Source: Ralstonia sp. TCR112
GTDB taxonomy: Bacteria > Pseudomonadota > Gammaproteobacteria > Burkholderiales > Burkholderiaceae
NCBI RefSeq assembly: GCF_007997035.1
Contig: NZ_VOSS01000003.1
Location: 84,211-148,210 of the forward strand
DNA length: 64,000 nucleotides
Direction of reading: 5' to 3'
A model generated the notes under the pieces. The model ran no database searches and was not told the DNA's origin. It saw nothing but the letters and a program-made list of their open reading frames with translations. A program made the position numbers and the translations under genes. Position 1 is the first letter of the stretch. Each line of letters opens with the position of its first letter. Positions 35,480 through 43,532 of the stretch are shown here, piece by piece.

Positions 35480-35932
35480 ATGCAAATTATTCTGCTCGAG
35501 AAAGTCGTCAACCTGGGTAACCTGGGCGACGTGGTGCGCGTGAAGGACGGTTACGCTCGTAACTTCCTGATCCCGAACAAGCAAGCCCGCCGCGCTACCG
35601 ATTCCGCCATCAAGGAATTCGAAGCCCGCCGTGCTGAGCTGGAAAAGCTGGCTGCTGAAAAGCTGGCCGCTGCGCAAGCCGAAGGCGAAAAGCTGAACGG
35701 CCTGACGCTGCAACTGTCGCAAAAGGCTGGTGTGGATGGCCGTCTGTTCGGCTCCGTTACCAACCACGACATCGCTGACGCACTGGTTGCACAAGGCTTC
35801 AAGGTCGAGAAGGCGCAAGTGCGTCTGCCGAACGGCCCGCTGAAGACCGTGGGCGACCACCCGGTCGTCGTGTCGCTGCACACCGACGTGGCTGTTGACG
35901 TGAACGTGTCGGTGCAGGGCGAGTCGGTCTAA
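35480..35932 (+). CDS. rplI: 50S ribosomal protein L9
   Basis: L9 has two RNA-binding domains joined by a long helix. [20 protein letters not shown] and [19 protein letters not shown] form the N-terminal domain; a charged helix ([20 protein letters not shown]) and the C-terminal domain with [19 protein letters not shown] follow. It has 150 residues, and ATG 35480 has AAGGAG upstream. It is last in the operon and is followed by a terminator. Confidence 0.98.
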   Translation: MQIILLEKVVNLGNLGDVVRVKDGYARNFLIPNKQARRATDSAIKEFEARRAELEKLAAEKLAAAQAEGEKLNGLTLQLSQKAGVDGRLFGSVTNHDIADALVAQGFKVEKAQVRLPNGPLKTVGDHPVVVSLHTDVAVDVNVSVQGESV

Positions 35933-35985
35933 GCACGCACGCAGTACCTCGCGGCGCCCGGGTCACCGATCGACGCGAGTCAAGA

Positions 35986-36015
35986 AGGCAGGGACGAAAG
36001 TCTCTGCCTTTTTTT
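35986..36015 (+). terminator. Intrinsic terminator after rplI
   Basis: AAGGCAGGGAC (35986-35996) pairs with GTCTCTGCCTT (36000-36010) over the rest of a GAAA-type loop, with Ts to 36015. It ends the ribosomal protein operon just before the dnaB promoter. Confidence 0.9.
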
Positions 36016-36041
36016 GTTGTCCTTTGTGTCAGGGGTTCAGA

Positions 36042-36068
36042 TTGAAGACTGAGCAGCGCCGTTATAAT
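36042..36068 (+). promoter_or_regulatory. dnaB promoter with little or no leader
   Basis: A perfect TATAAT occupies 36063-36068. TTGAAG (36042-36047) is 15 bp upstream, while GATTGA (36040-36045) would give 17 bp. The expected transcription start falls at or within a few bases of the dnaB ATG (36075), so the mRNA may be leaderless. Confidence 0.55.
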
Positions 36069-36074
36069 CCGGCC

Positions 36075-37463
36075 ATGAACGCGCCCTCCGATCCCCAGCT
36101 CGATTCCCTCAAGGTGCCGCCGCATTCCATCGAGGCCGAACAATCGGTGCTCGGCGGGTTGCTGCTGGATAACGCCGCCTGGGATCGCATTGCCGATTTC
36201 ATCAACGAGCACGATTTCTACCGCTACGACCACCGGCTGATTTTTCACAATATCGGCAAGCTGATCTCGCAGGCCAAGCCGGCCGACGTGATCACGGTGT
36301 ACGAGCAGTTGCAGGCCGCCGGCAAGGCGGAAGAGGTGGGCGGCCTGGCCTACCTGAACGCGCTGGCGCAGAACACGCCGAGCGCCGCCAACATCCGCCG
36401 ATATGCGGAAATCGTGCGCGACCGCGGCGTGCTGCGCCAACTCGTGACGATTGCCGACGAGATTTCTGCCGGCGCCTTCAACCCGCAGGGCCGCGACGTG
36501 CGCCAGCTGCTGGACGAAGCCGAATCCAAGGTGTTCGCGATTGCCGAAGAAGGTTCGCGCGGGCAGAAGGGCTTCCTGGAAATCCAGCCGCTGCTGACGC
36601 AGGTGGTCGAGCGCATCGACGAGCTGTACCACCGCGACAACCAGAGCGACATCACCGGCGTGCCGACGGGCTTTGTCGACCTCGACCGCATGACCAGCGG
36701 TATGCAGGGCGGCGATCTGATCATCGTGGCCGGTCGCCCATCGATGGGTAAGACGGCGTTCTCGCTGAACATCGGCGAACACGTTGCCGTGGAGCAGGGC
36801 TTGCCGGTGGCCGTGTTCTCGATGGAAATGGCGGGCACGCAGCTCGCCATGCGTATGTTGGGCTCGGTCGGTCGATTGGATCAGCACCGCCTGCGTACCG
36901 GCCGCCTGCTCGATGAGGATTGGCCGCGCCTGACGCACGCCATCCAGAAGATGAATGACGCGCAGCTCTTCATTGACGAAACGCCCGCGTTGAATCCGAT
37001 GGAATTGCGTGCGCGCTCGCGCCGGCTTGCCCGGCAGTGCGGGCAGCTCGGCCTGATCGTCATCGATTACCTGCAGCTGATGTCGGGCTCGGGCGGCGGT
37101 GAAAACCGTGCGACCGAAATCTCGGAAATCTCGCGCTCGCTGAAGGGCCTGGCGAAGGAACTCAACTGCCCCGTGATTGCGCTGTCGCAGTTGAACCGAA
37201 GCCTGGAGCAGCGCCCGAACAAGCGGCCGGTGATGTCGGACTTGCGTGAATCCGGCGCTATCGAACAGGATGCCGACGTGATCCTGTTCATCTATCGTGA
37301 CCAGGTGTATAACCCCGACTCTCCGGACAAGGGGACGGCCGAAATCATCATCGGTAAGCAGCGTAACGGCCCGATTGGTACCGTTCGTCTCACGTTCCTG
37401 GGTGAATACACGAAGTTCGACAACTTCACCGGGGGCAATGCCTTCTTTGACAACGATACGTAA
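36075..37463 (+). CDS. dnaB: Replicative DNA helicase DnaB
   Basis: DnaB is the hexameric 5'-3' helicase of the replication fork. The N-terminal domain has PPHSIEAEQSVLGGLLLDN and NEHDFYRYDHRLIFHNI. The RecA-like domain has Walker A GRPSMGKT (220-227), IVIDYLQLMSG (Walker B region) and SDLRESGAIEQDADVILFIY. No intein is present. It has 462 residues from ATG 36075; an extension to 36024 lies over the promoter and is rejected. No Shine-Dalgarno precedes the ATG. Confidence 0.98.
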   Translation: MNAPSDPQLDSLKVPPHSIEAEQSVLGGLLLDNAAWDRIADFINEHDFYRYDHRLIFHNIGKLISQAKPADVITVYEQLQAAGKAEEVGGLAYLNALAQNTPSAANIRRYAEIVRDRGVLRQLVTIADEISAGAFNPQGRDVRQLLDEAESKVFAIAEEGSRGQKGFLEIQPLLTQVVERIDELYHRDNQSDITGVPTGFVDLDRMTSGMQGGDLIIVAGRPSMGKTAFSLNIGEHVAVEQGLPVAVFSMEMAGTQLAMRMLGSVGRLDQHRLRTGRLLDEDWPRLTHAIQKMNDAQLFIDETPALNPMELRARSRRLARQCGQLGLIVIDYLQLMSGSGGGENRATEISEISRSLKGLAKELNCPVIALSQLNRSLEQRPNKRPVMSDLRESGAIEQDADVILFIYRDQVYNPDSPDKGTAEIIIGKQRNGPIGTVRLTFLGEYTKFDNFTGGNAFFDNDT

Positions 37464-37539
37464 CGTGTAATACGTGTCGGCCGGTCACAACGTGCCGCGT
37501 GTCGCGGGGCCGGTTCCGGTAAAATATTGCGTTTTAATG

Positions 37540-37575
37540 ACAGCGCCGGCGGTGATCCCGTCCGGCGCTGTTTTT
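37540..37575 (+). terminator. Intrinsic terminator between dnaB and the DUF47-pit genes
   Basis: ACAGCGCCGG (37540-37549) pairs with CCGGCGCTGT (37562-37571) over a 12-nt loop, followed by a T-run. It lies only 35 bp before the DUF47 start. A TAAAAT at 37520-37525 upstream might be a -10, which would put this hairpin in the pit leader. Confidence 0.82.
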
Positions 37576-37609
37576 ACGACTCCTGCTTTTTCCGTTCCCA
37601 AGGATCATC

Positions 37610-38236
37610 ATGTTCGGTCGCTTCATGCCCACCGAAGGCAAGTTTTTTGAGTACTTCAACCAGCACGCCGAGTGCGCCGTCAAGGCGGCCCATGCGCTCA
37701 AGGATCTGGTCAATGACTTGCCCAATGCCGAAATGCATGCACGCAATGTGCAGAACTTTGAAAAGAAGGCCGATCGCATCACGCACGACACGATCGAGCT
37801 GCTGCACAAGACCTTCATCACTCCGCTCGACCGCGACGAGATCCACAAGCTGATCACGACGATGGACGACATCCTCGATCTGATGGAAGACGTGTCGCTC
37901 ACCATCTCGCTGTACGACGTGACCAACGTGACGGACGAAGCGCGCCAGCTCGCGACCATCTGCGTGGCGTGTTGCGAGGAGGTCCGCAAGGCCGTGGCGC
38001 TGCTCAACGACATGAACAACGGCCGCCAGATTCTGACCATCGCGCAGGAAATCGACCGCCTCGAGTCCGAAGCCGATCGCGTGATGCGCGCTGCCATGGC
38101 GAAGCTGTTCCGCACCGAGAACGACATCAAGCTGCTGATCAAGCTCAAGGCGATCTACGAGCAACTGGAGAGCGTCACCGACCGTTGCGAGGATGTCGCC
38201 AACATCATCGAAGGCATCGTGCTCGAAAACGCCTGA
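37610..38236 (+). CDS. DUF47/PhoU-like Pit accessory protein
   Basis: The 208 residues are all-helical and match the DUF47 family (FEKKADRITHDTIELLHKTF, then PLDRDEIHKLITTMDDILDL and RCEDVANIIEGIVLENA), related to PhoU. These proteins are encoded with Pit phosphate permeases and are thought to modulate them. Here pit begins 14 bp downstream. Conserved Asp/Glu in MDDILD and EDVAN may bind metals as in PhoU. Confidence 0.93.
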   Translation: MFGRFMPTEGKFFEYFNQHAECAVKAAHALKDLVNDLPNAEMHARNVQNFEKKADRITHDTIELLHKTFITPLDRDEIHKLITTMDDILDLMEDVSLTISLYDVTNVTDEARQLATICVACCEEVRKAVALLNDMNNGRQILTIAQEIDRLESEADRVMRAAMAKLFRTENDIKLLIKLKAIYEQLESVTDRCEDVANIIEGIVLENA

Positions 38237-38250
38237 CGAGACGACGCCTC

Positions 38251-39261
38251 ATGCATACGCTTCAGATCAGTCTCTGGGTGGTCGTCCTGCTGGTGGCACT
38301 GGCCATCGTGTTCGACTTCATGAATGGTTTCCACGACGCCGCAAACTCCATCGCGACGGTGGTGTCGACCGGCGTGCTCAAGCCGCAGCAGGCGGTGGCG
38401 ATGGCTGCGGCCTGCAACGTGATCGCCATTTTCATCTTCCACCTCAAGGTGGCAACCACGGTGGGGCGGGACACCATCGATCCGTCCATCGTCGATCATT
38501 ACGTCATCTTCGGGGCGTTGGTCGGCGCGATCGCGTGGAACATCATCACGTGGTACTACGGCATTCCGTCGAGCTCGTCGCATGCGCTGATCGGTGGCTT
38601 GGTGGGGGCCGCCGTGGCCAAGTCTGGCACGGGCTCGCTGGTGGCCAGCGGCTTGCTCAAGACTGTGGCGTTCATCCTGATTTCGCCATTGCTCGGTTTT
38701 ATCCTGGGCTCGCTCTTGATGGTGGCGGTGTCCTGGTTGTTCTTCCGAACGCCACCATCCAAGGTGGACCGATGGTTCCGGCGCTTGCAACTGCTCTCCG
38801 CCTCGCTGTACAGCCTGGGCCACGGCGGCAACGATGCGCAGAAGACCATCGGCATCATCTGGATGCTGCTGATTGCCGGTGGCTACGCCTCGGCCACTGC
38901 AACCGAGCCGCCGATCTGGGTCATCGTCTGCTGCTATGTGGCGATCGGCTTGGGTACGCTGCTGGGCGGCTGGCGGATCGTCCGTACGATGGGGCAGAAG
39001 ATCACCAAGCTCAAGCCGGTCGGCGGTTTCTGCGCTGAAACCGGTGGCGCCATGACGCTGTTCTTCGCGTCGGCGTTGGGCGTGCCGGTGTCGACCACGC
39101 ATACCATCACGGGCGCCATCGTCGGTGTCGGTGCGGCGCAAAAAGCTTCCGCCGTGCGTTGGGGGGTGGCAGGCAACATCGTCTGGGCGTGGGTGTTGAC
39201 GATTCCTGCGTCCGCGTTCATGGCCGCGATCGCCTGGTGGATTGGCCGACACGTCCTGTAA
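38251..39261 (+). CDS. pit: Low-affinity inorganic phosphate transporter (PiT family)
   Basis: PiT transporters import metal-phosphate complexes with protons. Both signature repeats are visible: FDFMNGFHDAANSIATVVST in the first half and LYSLGHGGNDAQKTIGIIW in the second. About ten helices occur over 336 residues. ATG 38251 (MHTLQISLW) is chosen because it follows the DUF47 stop closely; the same frame stays open further upstream only as an overlap. The pair is a constitutive-type phosphate uptake unit; no Pho box is evident. Confidence 0.95.
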   Translation: MHTLQISLWVVVLLVALAIVFDFMNGFHDAANSIATVVSTGVLKPQQAVAMAAACNVIAIFIFHLKVATTVGRDTIDPSIVDHYVIFGALVGAIAWNIITWYYGIPSSSSHALIGGLVGAAVAKSGTGSLVASGLLKTVAFILISPLLGFILGSLLMVAVSWLFFRTPPSKVDRWFRRLQLLSASLYSLGHGGNDAQKTIGIIWMLLIAGGYASATATEPPIWVIVCCYVAIGLGTLLGGWRIVRTMGQKITKLKPVGGFCAETGGAMTLFFASALGVPVSTTHTITGAIVGVGAAQKASAVRWGVAGNIVWAWVLTIPASAFMAAIAWWIGRHVL

Positions 39262-39295
39262 CGAAAGCCGGCTGCTGATTCACAGCGAAAAACGA

Positions 39296-39322
39296 AACGC
39301 CCACCAAACCGGTGGGCGTTTT
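39296..39322. terminator. Terminator between pit and the NlpC/P60 gene
   Basis: AACGCCCACC (39296-39305) pairs with GGTGGGCGTT (39311-39320) over a 5-nt loop. T-runs are short on both sides, but the convergent layout suits a shared terminator. Confidence 0.72.
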
Positions 39323-39342
39323 GCATTGGCGCGAGCGATGCG

Positions 39343-40092
39343 CTATTGCGTGGCGAAGCGCGCGATGGGGTCGTCGTCCGCGGGCGGCGTTACAGCCGGC
39401 GGTATCCGCGTCGACATCAGGCTTGCAGCCTGGGCCTCGCGCGTGCGGGCGAGGGCGCCGAGCGGGTCATCGTCGATCGGGCGGGCAGGGCTGGCAGGTG
39501 CCGGCGTGATTGGCGTGTTGGCGGGCGCGGGTCCATCCAGCAGGTTGCTCGCTGCGACGACGCGGCGCGCGCCCATGTAGCGGCTTGCCCAGTACGACTT
39601 GGTCATGTCTTCCAGGCGCACCGTGCCACCTGTGGCCGGTGCATGAACAAACCGATTCTGGCCGACATAGATACCCACGTGCGAATTGGGCTGGCCCGTC
39701 GTGTTGAAGAAGACGAGGTCGCCCGATGCAACTTCGCGACGGTCGAGCGAGGTGCCGCGGCGGCCCATTTCGGCGGCGGTGCGCGGCAGGTTCACGGAAG
39801 CGGCGCGCTGCACGACGTAGCGCACCAGTCCGCTGCAATCGAAGCCGCTGTCGGGCGTATTGCCGCCGTAGCGGTAGGGCGTGCCGACCAGCGCCATGGC
39901 TTCGATGGAAATCTCTTCCAGACCCGCACTCGGATCCTGTATGGGCGCGCCGCGTGTGCGCAACCCTTGGTCACGGGAGGCGGTGGAACGCGTGGGCGTC
40001 GACGAGCAGGCGGACAGCAGGCAGACCAAGGCAAGCAGCGCCGTGCCTGCCAGTCGGGTATTGCCAAAGGAAGAGCCGTACCGCGTCAGCAT
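39343..40092 (-). CDS. NlpC/P60-family (C40) cell-wall endopeptidase lipoprotein
   Basis: NlpC/P60 enzymes cut peptidoglycan stem peptides. A lipoprotein signal (LLSAC, Cys29) precedes the domain. The catalytic set is Cys86 (DCSGLVRY), His138 (SHVGIYVG) and a third residue near His150 (FVHAP). A Pro/Ala-rich tail (~190-249) follows. It has 249 residues. It should be anchored in the outer membrane facing the periplasm and act in murein remodelling, like Spr/MepS. Confidence 0.92.
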   Translation of the reverse strand: MLTRYGSSFGNTRLAGTALLALVCLLSACSSTPTRSTASRDQGLRTRGAPIQDPSAGLEEISIEAMALVGTPYRYGGNTPDSGFDCSGLVRYVVQRAASVNLPRTAAEMGRRGTSLDRREVASGDLVFFNTTGQPNSHVGIYVGQNRFVHAPATGGTVRLEDMTKSYWASRYMGARRVVAASNLLDGPAPANTPITPAPASPARPIDDDPLGALARTREAQAASLMSTRIPPAVTPPADDDPIARFATQ

Positions 40093-40233
40093 GCGCCATC
40101 AGGAGAGTCCGGATAGCGAGCATGCTATGCGCGCCGCGTCAGAAAGCCAAACTGCGTGTTGGCGAGGCGCAACGCCAAGCGGGGCGCGGGTCTGCGGATT
40201 TGGCCCTGATGGCGTCGCGTTTTGCGGGGAGTT

Positions 40234-40659
40234 TTACCAGCGTAGTTGGACGTTACGCGTGCTGCCGGTCTGCACCGTCGCCCGTTTGGTGGTGCCTTGG
40301 TATGTGGCGATGACGTTATAGCTGGCCGGCGGTGCCTTGATCAGACAGCGCGGGCCATCGGCGCGAAAGCTTGCGACCTCCTTGCCGTGCCGCGTGAGCT
40401 GGACGTCCACGTCGGCCAGATACTCGCCGCGCGCGCCTTGCGTGAACAGCAGCGACAGGTTGTAGTTGCGCGCTTCACTGTTCAGCGCTTGCTGCTCGTC
40501 TTGTGCAACGCCGCCGCAGACGTAGCTGATCTGGCCGGCGGTCTTTGGCGTGAGGGCGTCGGCAAGCGCAATGGAAGCGCCGGCGGACAGCATCATCGCC
40601 AGCGCAGCCGACGTCAGGGTCAAGCGCGATCGGGTCTGCAGGTTTTGCTGCATGGGCAT
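40234..40659 (-). CDS. Secreted hypothetical protein
   Basis: A signal peptide (SRLTLTSAALAMMLSAGASI, then ALA) starts at ATG 40659, which has GGAGG 6 nt upstream. The mature part has YVCGGVAQDEQQAL, a Cys pair (Cys in VCGG and in PRCLIKAP) that could form a disulfide, and a beta-rich C-terminus (YNVIATYQGTTKRATVQTG). This looks like a small periplasmic beta-sandwich of the carboxypeptidase-regulatory type. Function is unknown. It sits between two cell-envelope or stress genes without clear operon linkage. Confidence 0.7.
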   Translation of the reverse strand: MPMQQNLQTRSRLTLTSAALAMMLSAGASIALADALTPKTAGQISYVCGGVAQDEQQALNSEARNYNLSLLFTQGARGEYLADVDVQLTRHGKEVASFRADGPRCLIKAPPASYNVIATYQGTTKRATVQTGSTRNVQLRW

Positions 40660-40703
40660 CGTTGGCCTCCATCAAGGAAAAAGAGAGGTGCCAGACGTGC
40701 AGC

Positions 40704-40732
40704 AAAAAAAAGGCCGCGCAAATGCACGGCCC
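40704..40732 (-). terminator. Terminator after phoH (minus strand)
   Basis: On the minus strand GGCCGTGC and GCGCGGCC pair with one T-G wobble over a 4-nt loop, then eight Ts. It follows the phoH stop by about 50 bp. Confidence 0.8.
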
Positions 40733-40778
40733 GATGGCACAACGGTTTGCGGCAGACAGCTTTGCCGCGCAGTGATTC

Positions 40779-42506
40779 CTACAGCACGTCTGAGGCGTGA
40801 TCTGCGAGTCGCGAGCGCTCGCCGCGCGCCAGCGTGATATGCCCGCTGTGGCTCCATCCCTTGAAGCGATCCACCACGTAGGTCAGGCCCGACGAACCTT
40901 CCGTCAGATACGGCGTATCGATCTGCGCGATGTTCCCCAGGCAGACGATCTTGGTGCCCGGGCCCGCGCGCGTGACCAGCGTTTTCATCTGCTTCGGCGT
41001 CAGGTTTTGCGCCTCGTCGATGATCAGGAACTTGTTGACGAAGGTGCGGCCGCGCATGAAGTTCATGCTCTTGACCTTGATGCGCGAGCGGATCAATTCC
41101 TGCGTGGCTGCGCGGCCCCATTCGCCGGCGTTGTCGTCGGATTTTTGCAGCACCTCGAGGTTGTCGTCGAAGGCGCCCATCCACGGCTGCATCTTTTCTT
41201 CTTCCGTGCCGGGCAGGAAGCCGATGTCTTCACCCACGGGCACCGTGGCGCGCGTGATGATGATCTCGTTGTAGAGCTTCTGATCCAGCACCTGCTCCAG
41301 ACCCGCTGCCAGTGCCAGCAGCGTCTTGCCCGTGCCGGCCTGACCCAGCAGCGAAACGAAGTCCACTTCCGGGTGCATCAGCAGGTTCAGCGCGAAGTTC
41401 TGCTCGCGGTTGCGCGCGGTTACGCCCCAGACGTTGTTCTTCTGGTGCGTGTAGTCCTTGAGCGTCTGCAGCACGGCGGTCTTGCCGTTCAGCTCCTTCA
41501 CCTGCGCATACAGCGGCAAGCTGCCGTCATTCGGCTCCAGGAAGACAAACTGGTTGACCAGGAACGACGGCACCAGCGGCCCGGACAGGCGATAGAACGT
41601 CGTGCCCGTCTTGGGGTCCTGCCAGCTCTCGATGTTCTTGCCGTGCTTCTGCCAGAAGTCCGCCGGCAGGGCCATGATCCCGCTGTAGAGCAGGTCGGTG
41701 TCTTCCAGCACGCGGTCGTTGAAATAGTCCTCCGCCGGCAGGCCGAGGGCGCGCGCCTTGATCCGCATGTTGATGTCTTTGGACACCAGCACGACCGATC
41801 GATCCGGACGCTGCTGCTGCAACGCGGCCACGACGCCCAGGATCTGGTTGTCGGCCTTGCCCTGCGGCAGGCCGTCGGGCAACTTGATGTCGTTCAGGCG
41901 CGTCTGGAAGAACAGGCGCCCCTGCGCATCGCGGTTGCCGAGCTTGGCGAGCGGCAGGCCGTCATCCATCGCTCCATCGGTGCCGCCCACAAGCTGGTCG
42001 AGTGTGCGGCTGACCGTGCGGGCATTGCGCGCGACTTCGCTCATGCCCTTCTTGTGGTTGTCCAACTCTTCCAACGTCATCATCGGCAGATAGACGTCGT
42101 GCTCTTCAAAACGGAAGAGCGATGTCGGGTCGTGCATCAGCACGTTGGTGTCGAGCACGAACAGCTTGGTCGGGCCTTCGTCGCGGCGGGCGCGGCGGCG
42201 GGCAGCGGTTTCGGTTGATTTGCCGGTCGCGCTCACTTTGTCGACCGCCTTGGCCAGAATGCCGGCGTGTTCGCGCGAACTGTCTTTCGCCATGGGGGAC
42301 GCTTCGCCCGAGCGGGCGCGTGCCGTGCTGGCAGCATTGCGTTTGGGTTGCGCACGGCCGGTTTCTGACAACGCCTCGCGCTCGAGCGCTGGCACCGGTT
42401 TTCGAGGTTCCTGACCCGCCTTCGGCTTTCCGGCTTTGCTGAAAGGCTTGAATTCAGCCGGGTCGAGCAATTGGGCTGGCTGGGTGGGCATGGTCGGCAG
42501 CGGCAT
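40779..42506 (-). CDS. PhoH-family ATPase with N-terminal PIN domain (PhoH2 type)
   Basis: PhoH2-type proteins fuse a PIN ribonuclease domain to a PhoH RNA-helicase-like ATPase. The PIN domain (KLFVLDTNVLMHDPTSLFRF, TLEELDNHKKG, VLVSKDINMRIKARALG) spans about 115-260. PhoH follows with Walker A LGQAGTGKTLLAL and Walker B FLIIDEAQNLT. A ~100-residue basic linker precedes the PIN domain. Start ATG 42506 (MPLPTMPTQP) gives 575 residues; ATG 42548 would add 14. The PIN acidic residues (DTNVL, EELD, SKD) look intact, so RNase activity is expected. Targets are unknown. Confidence 0.92.
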   Translation of the reverse strand: MPLPTMPTQPAQLLDPAEFKPFSKAGKPKAGQEPRKPVPALEREALSETGRAQPKRNAASTARARSGEASPMAKDSSREHAGILAKAVDKVSATGKSTETAARRRARRDEGPTKLFVLDTNVLMHDPTSLFRFEEHDVYLPMMTLEELDNHKKGMSEVARNARTVSRTLDQLVGGTDGAMDDGLPLAKLGNRDAQGRLFFQTRLNDIKLPDGLPQGKADNQILGVVAALQQQRPDRSVVLVSKDINMRIKARALGLPAEDYFNDRVLEDTDLLYSGIMALPADFWQKHGKNIESWQDPKTGTTFYRLSGPLVPSFLVNQFVFLEPNDGSLPLYAQVKELNGKTAVLQTLKDYTHQKNNVWGVTARNREQNFALNLLMHPEVDFVSLLGQAGTGKTLLALAAGLEQVLDQKLYNEIIITRATVPVGEDIGFLPGTEEEKMQPWMGAFDDNLEVLQKSDDNAGEWGRAATQELIRSRIKVKSMNFMRGRTFVNKFLIIDEAQNLTPKQMKTLVTRAGPGTKIVCLGNIAQIDTPYLTEGSSGLTYVVDRFKGWSHSGHITLARGERSRLADHASDVL

Positions 42507-42634
42507 GCTTCGATTACCTCTCTGGGTGGAACGACGACGGAACACCATCCGCGCACAAGGCGGGGCGGTGCAGGCGGAAAACGCGAGAAAACGGATGGGC
42601 GCGTCGCAGCATTTGATGCACGGACGACGGCCAC

Positions 42635-42670
42635 AAAAAAGCCGCCATGACCTGCGAGAGGTGGGGCGGC
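42635..42670 (-). terminator. Minus-strand intrinsic terminator upstream of phoH
   Basis: GCCGCC (42641-42646) and GGCGGC (42665-42670), extended by AGGT/CCACCT-type inner pairing, are followed on the minus strand by six Ts (42640-42635). No gene ends nearby: the bcp stop is 300 bp upstream. That is why a separate short transcript is proposed. Confidence 0.75.
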
Positions 42671-42815
42671 CTAGGTGAACGCCACGACAAGCTGCACGAT
42701 TCGGACGTTCTGCCCGGCCTGGTTGCCGGGAAAAACGCAGAAGCGGTATCAGGCCAACTTGGCCGCCGGTACCGTCGTGGGCTATCGGAATGGCATCCGG
42801 ATTTCGTACTCATCG
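42635..42815 (-). ncRNA. Candidate small RNA between bcp and phoH
   Basis: A minus-strand promoter (42822-42850) would start RNA near 42815, and a strong terminator ends it at 42635, giving about 180 nt without a plausible reading frame. The RNA is very structured: hairpins with arms GGCCAA/TTGGCC (about 42753-42765) and CCCGGC/GCCGGG (about 42713-42730), then the terminator stem GCCGCC/GGCGGC. It could also be part of the arn-bcp 3' end or the phoH 5' region. The call rests only on promoter, terminator and hairpins. Confidence 0.4.
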
Positions 42816-42821
42816 GTTCCG

Positions 42822-42865
42822 ACTGTATCGGAAGCGTTTGTGATTTGCAATCGGTCACATGTGAC
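42822..42865 (-). promoter_or_regulatory. Promoter with adjacent palindrome for the candidate small RNA
   Basis: On the minus strand TTGCAA (42850-42845) and TACAGT (42827-42822) are 17 bp apart. A perfect 12-bp palindrome GTCACATGTGAC (42854-42865) lies 3 bp upstream of the -35, centred about 44 bp before the predicted start, where an activator could touch RNA polymerase. Confidence 0.45.
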
Positions 42866-42973
42866 GTGTGGCGCCGTCCAAACTGCGCCACGATTGATGA
42901 CGAAATCAACGGAAAAGCAAGCGCCTGCATGCCGTGCACGGCGCTTTCGTGCGCGATGGGCTTTTACGCGCGG

Positions 42974-43438
42974 TTATAACGCGCGCACCGCCGCCAGCAC
43001 ATCGTCCACGTGGTTGGGCACCTTCACACCCCGCCATTCCTTGCGCAGCACGCCCTTGCTGTCGATGAGGAATGTGCTGCGCTCGATGCCGCGCACGTCC
43101 TTGCCGTACATCTTCTTCATCTTGATCGTGTCGAAGATGTTGCAGACGGCTTCGTCGGCGTCGGAGATCAGCTCGAACGGCATCTCCAGTTTCGCCTTGA
43201 AGTTTTCGTGCGATTTCAGACTGTCGCGCGAGATGCCGAACACCACGGCGCCAGCCGCTTCAAAGGCGTCGTACTGGTCGCGGAAGTTCATCGCCTCGGT
43301 GGTGCAGCCGGGCGTGTTGTCCTTCGGATAGAAATACAGCACGACGATCTTGCCGCGCTGCGATGCCGGCGAGAACGTGATGCCGTTAGTGGCTGGTGCG
43401 GAGAAATCGGGAAGAGGCTTGTCGATCGTGACGGGCAT
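42974..43438 (-). CDS. bcp: Thioredoxin-dependent peroxiredoxin (BCP/PrxQ)
   Basis: BCP reduces peroxides via a cysteine. The peroxidatic Cys45 is in PKDNTPGCTTEAMNFRD. The usual partner Cys five residues later (E. coli Cys50) is Met here; Cys99 (DEAVCNIFD) is the only other obvious candidate for the resolving role. It has 154 residues from ATG 43438 (MPVTIDKPLP). It follows arnD by 94 bp on the same strand and may be co-transcribed with the arn genes. Confidence 0.93.
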   Translation of the reverse strand: MPVTIDKPLPDFSAPATNGITFSPASQRGKIVVLYFYPKDNTPGCTTEAMNFRDQYDAFEAAGAVVFGISRDSLKSHENFKAKLEMPFELISDADEAVCNIFDTIKMKKMYGKDVRGIERSTFLIDSKGVLRKEWRGVKVPNHVDDVLAAVRAL

Positions 43439-43532
43439 GGTGTGTTCCGGAAAACCTCGGGAAGAGACAGGAAGCTCGTGGACGAGCAATGCTGAGGCAC
43501 TGCGCCAGCCGCCAAACCGGCGATCGGAAGGA

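Noticed and set aside
42854..42865. GTCACATGTGAC as a CRP/FNR site
   Set aside because: The half sites TCACA and TGTGA are in the reverse order to the CRP consensus TGTGA-N6-TCACA, so I list it only as an unassigned palindrome.
42675..43331. 219-codon plus-strand frame starting GTG in the phoH-bcp gap
   Set aside because: Half of it is antisense to bcp, the rest lies over the candidate RNA gene; no family resemblance and no ribosome binding site.
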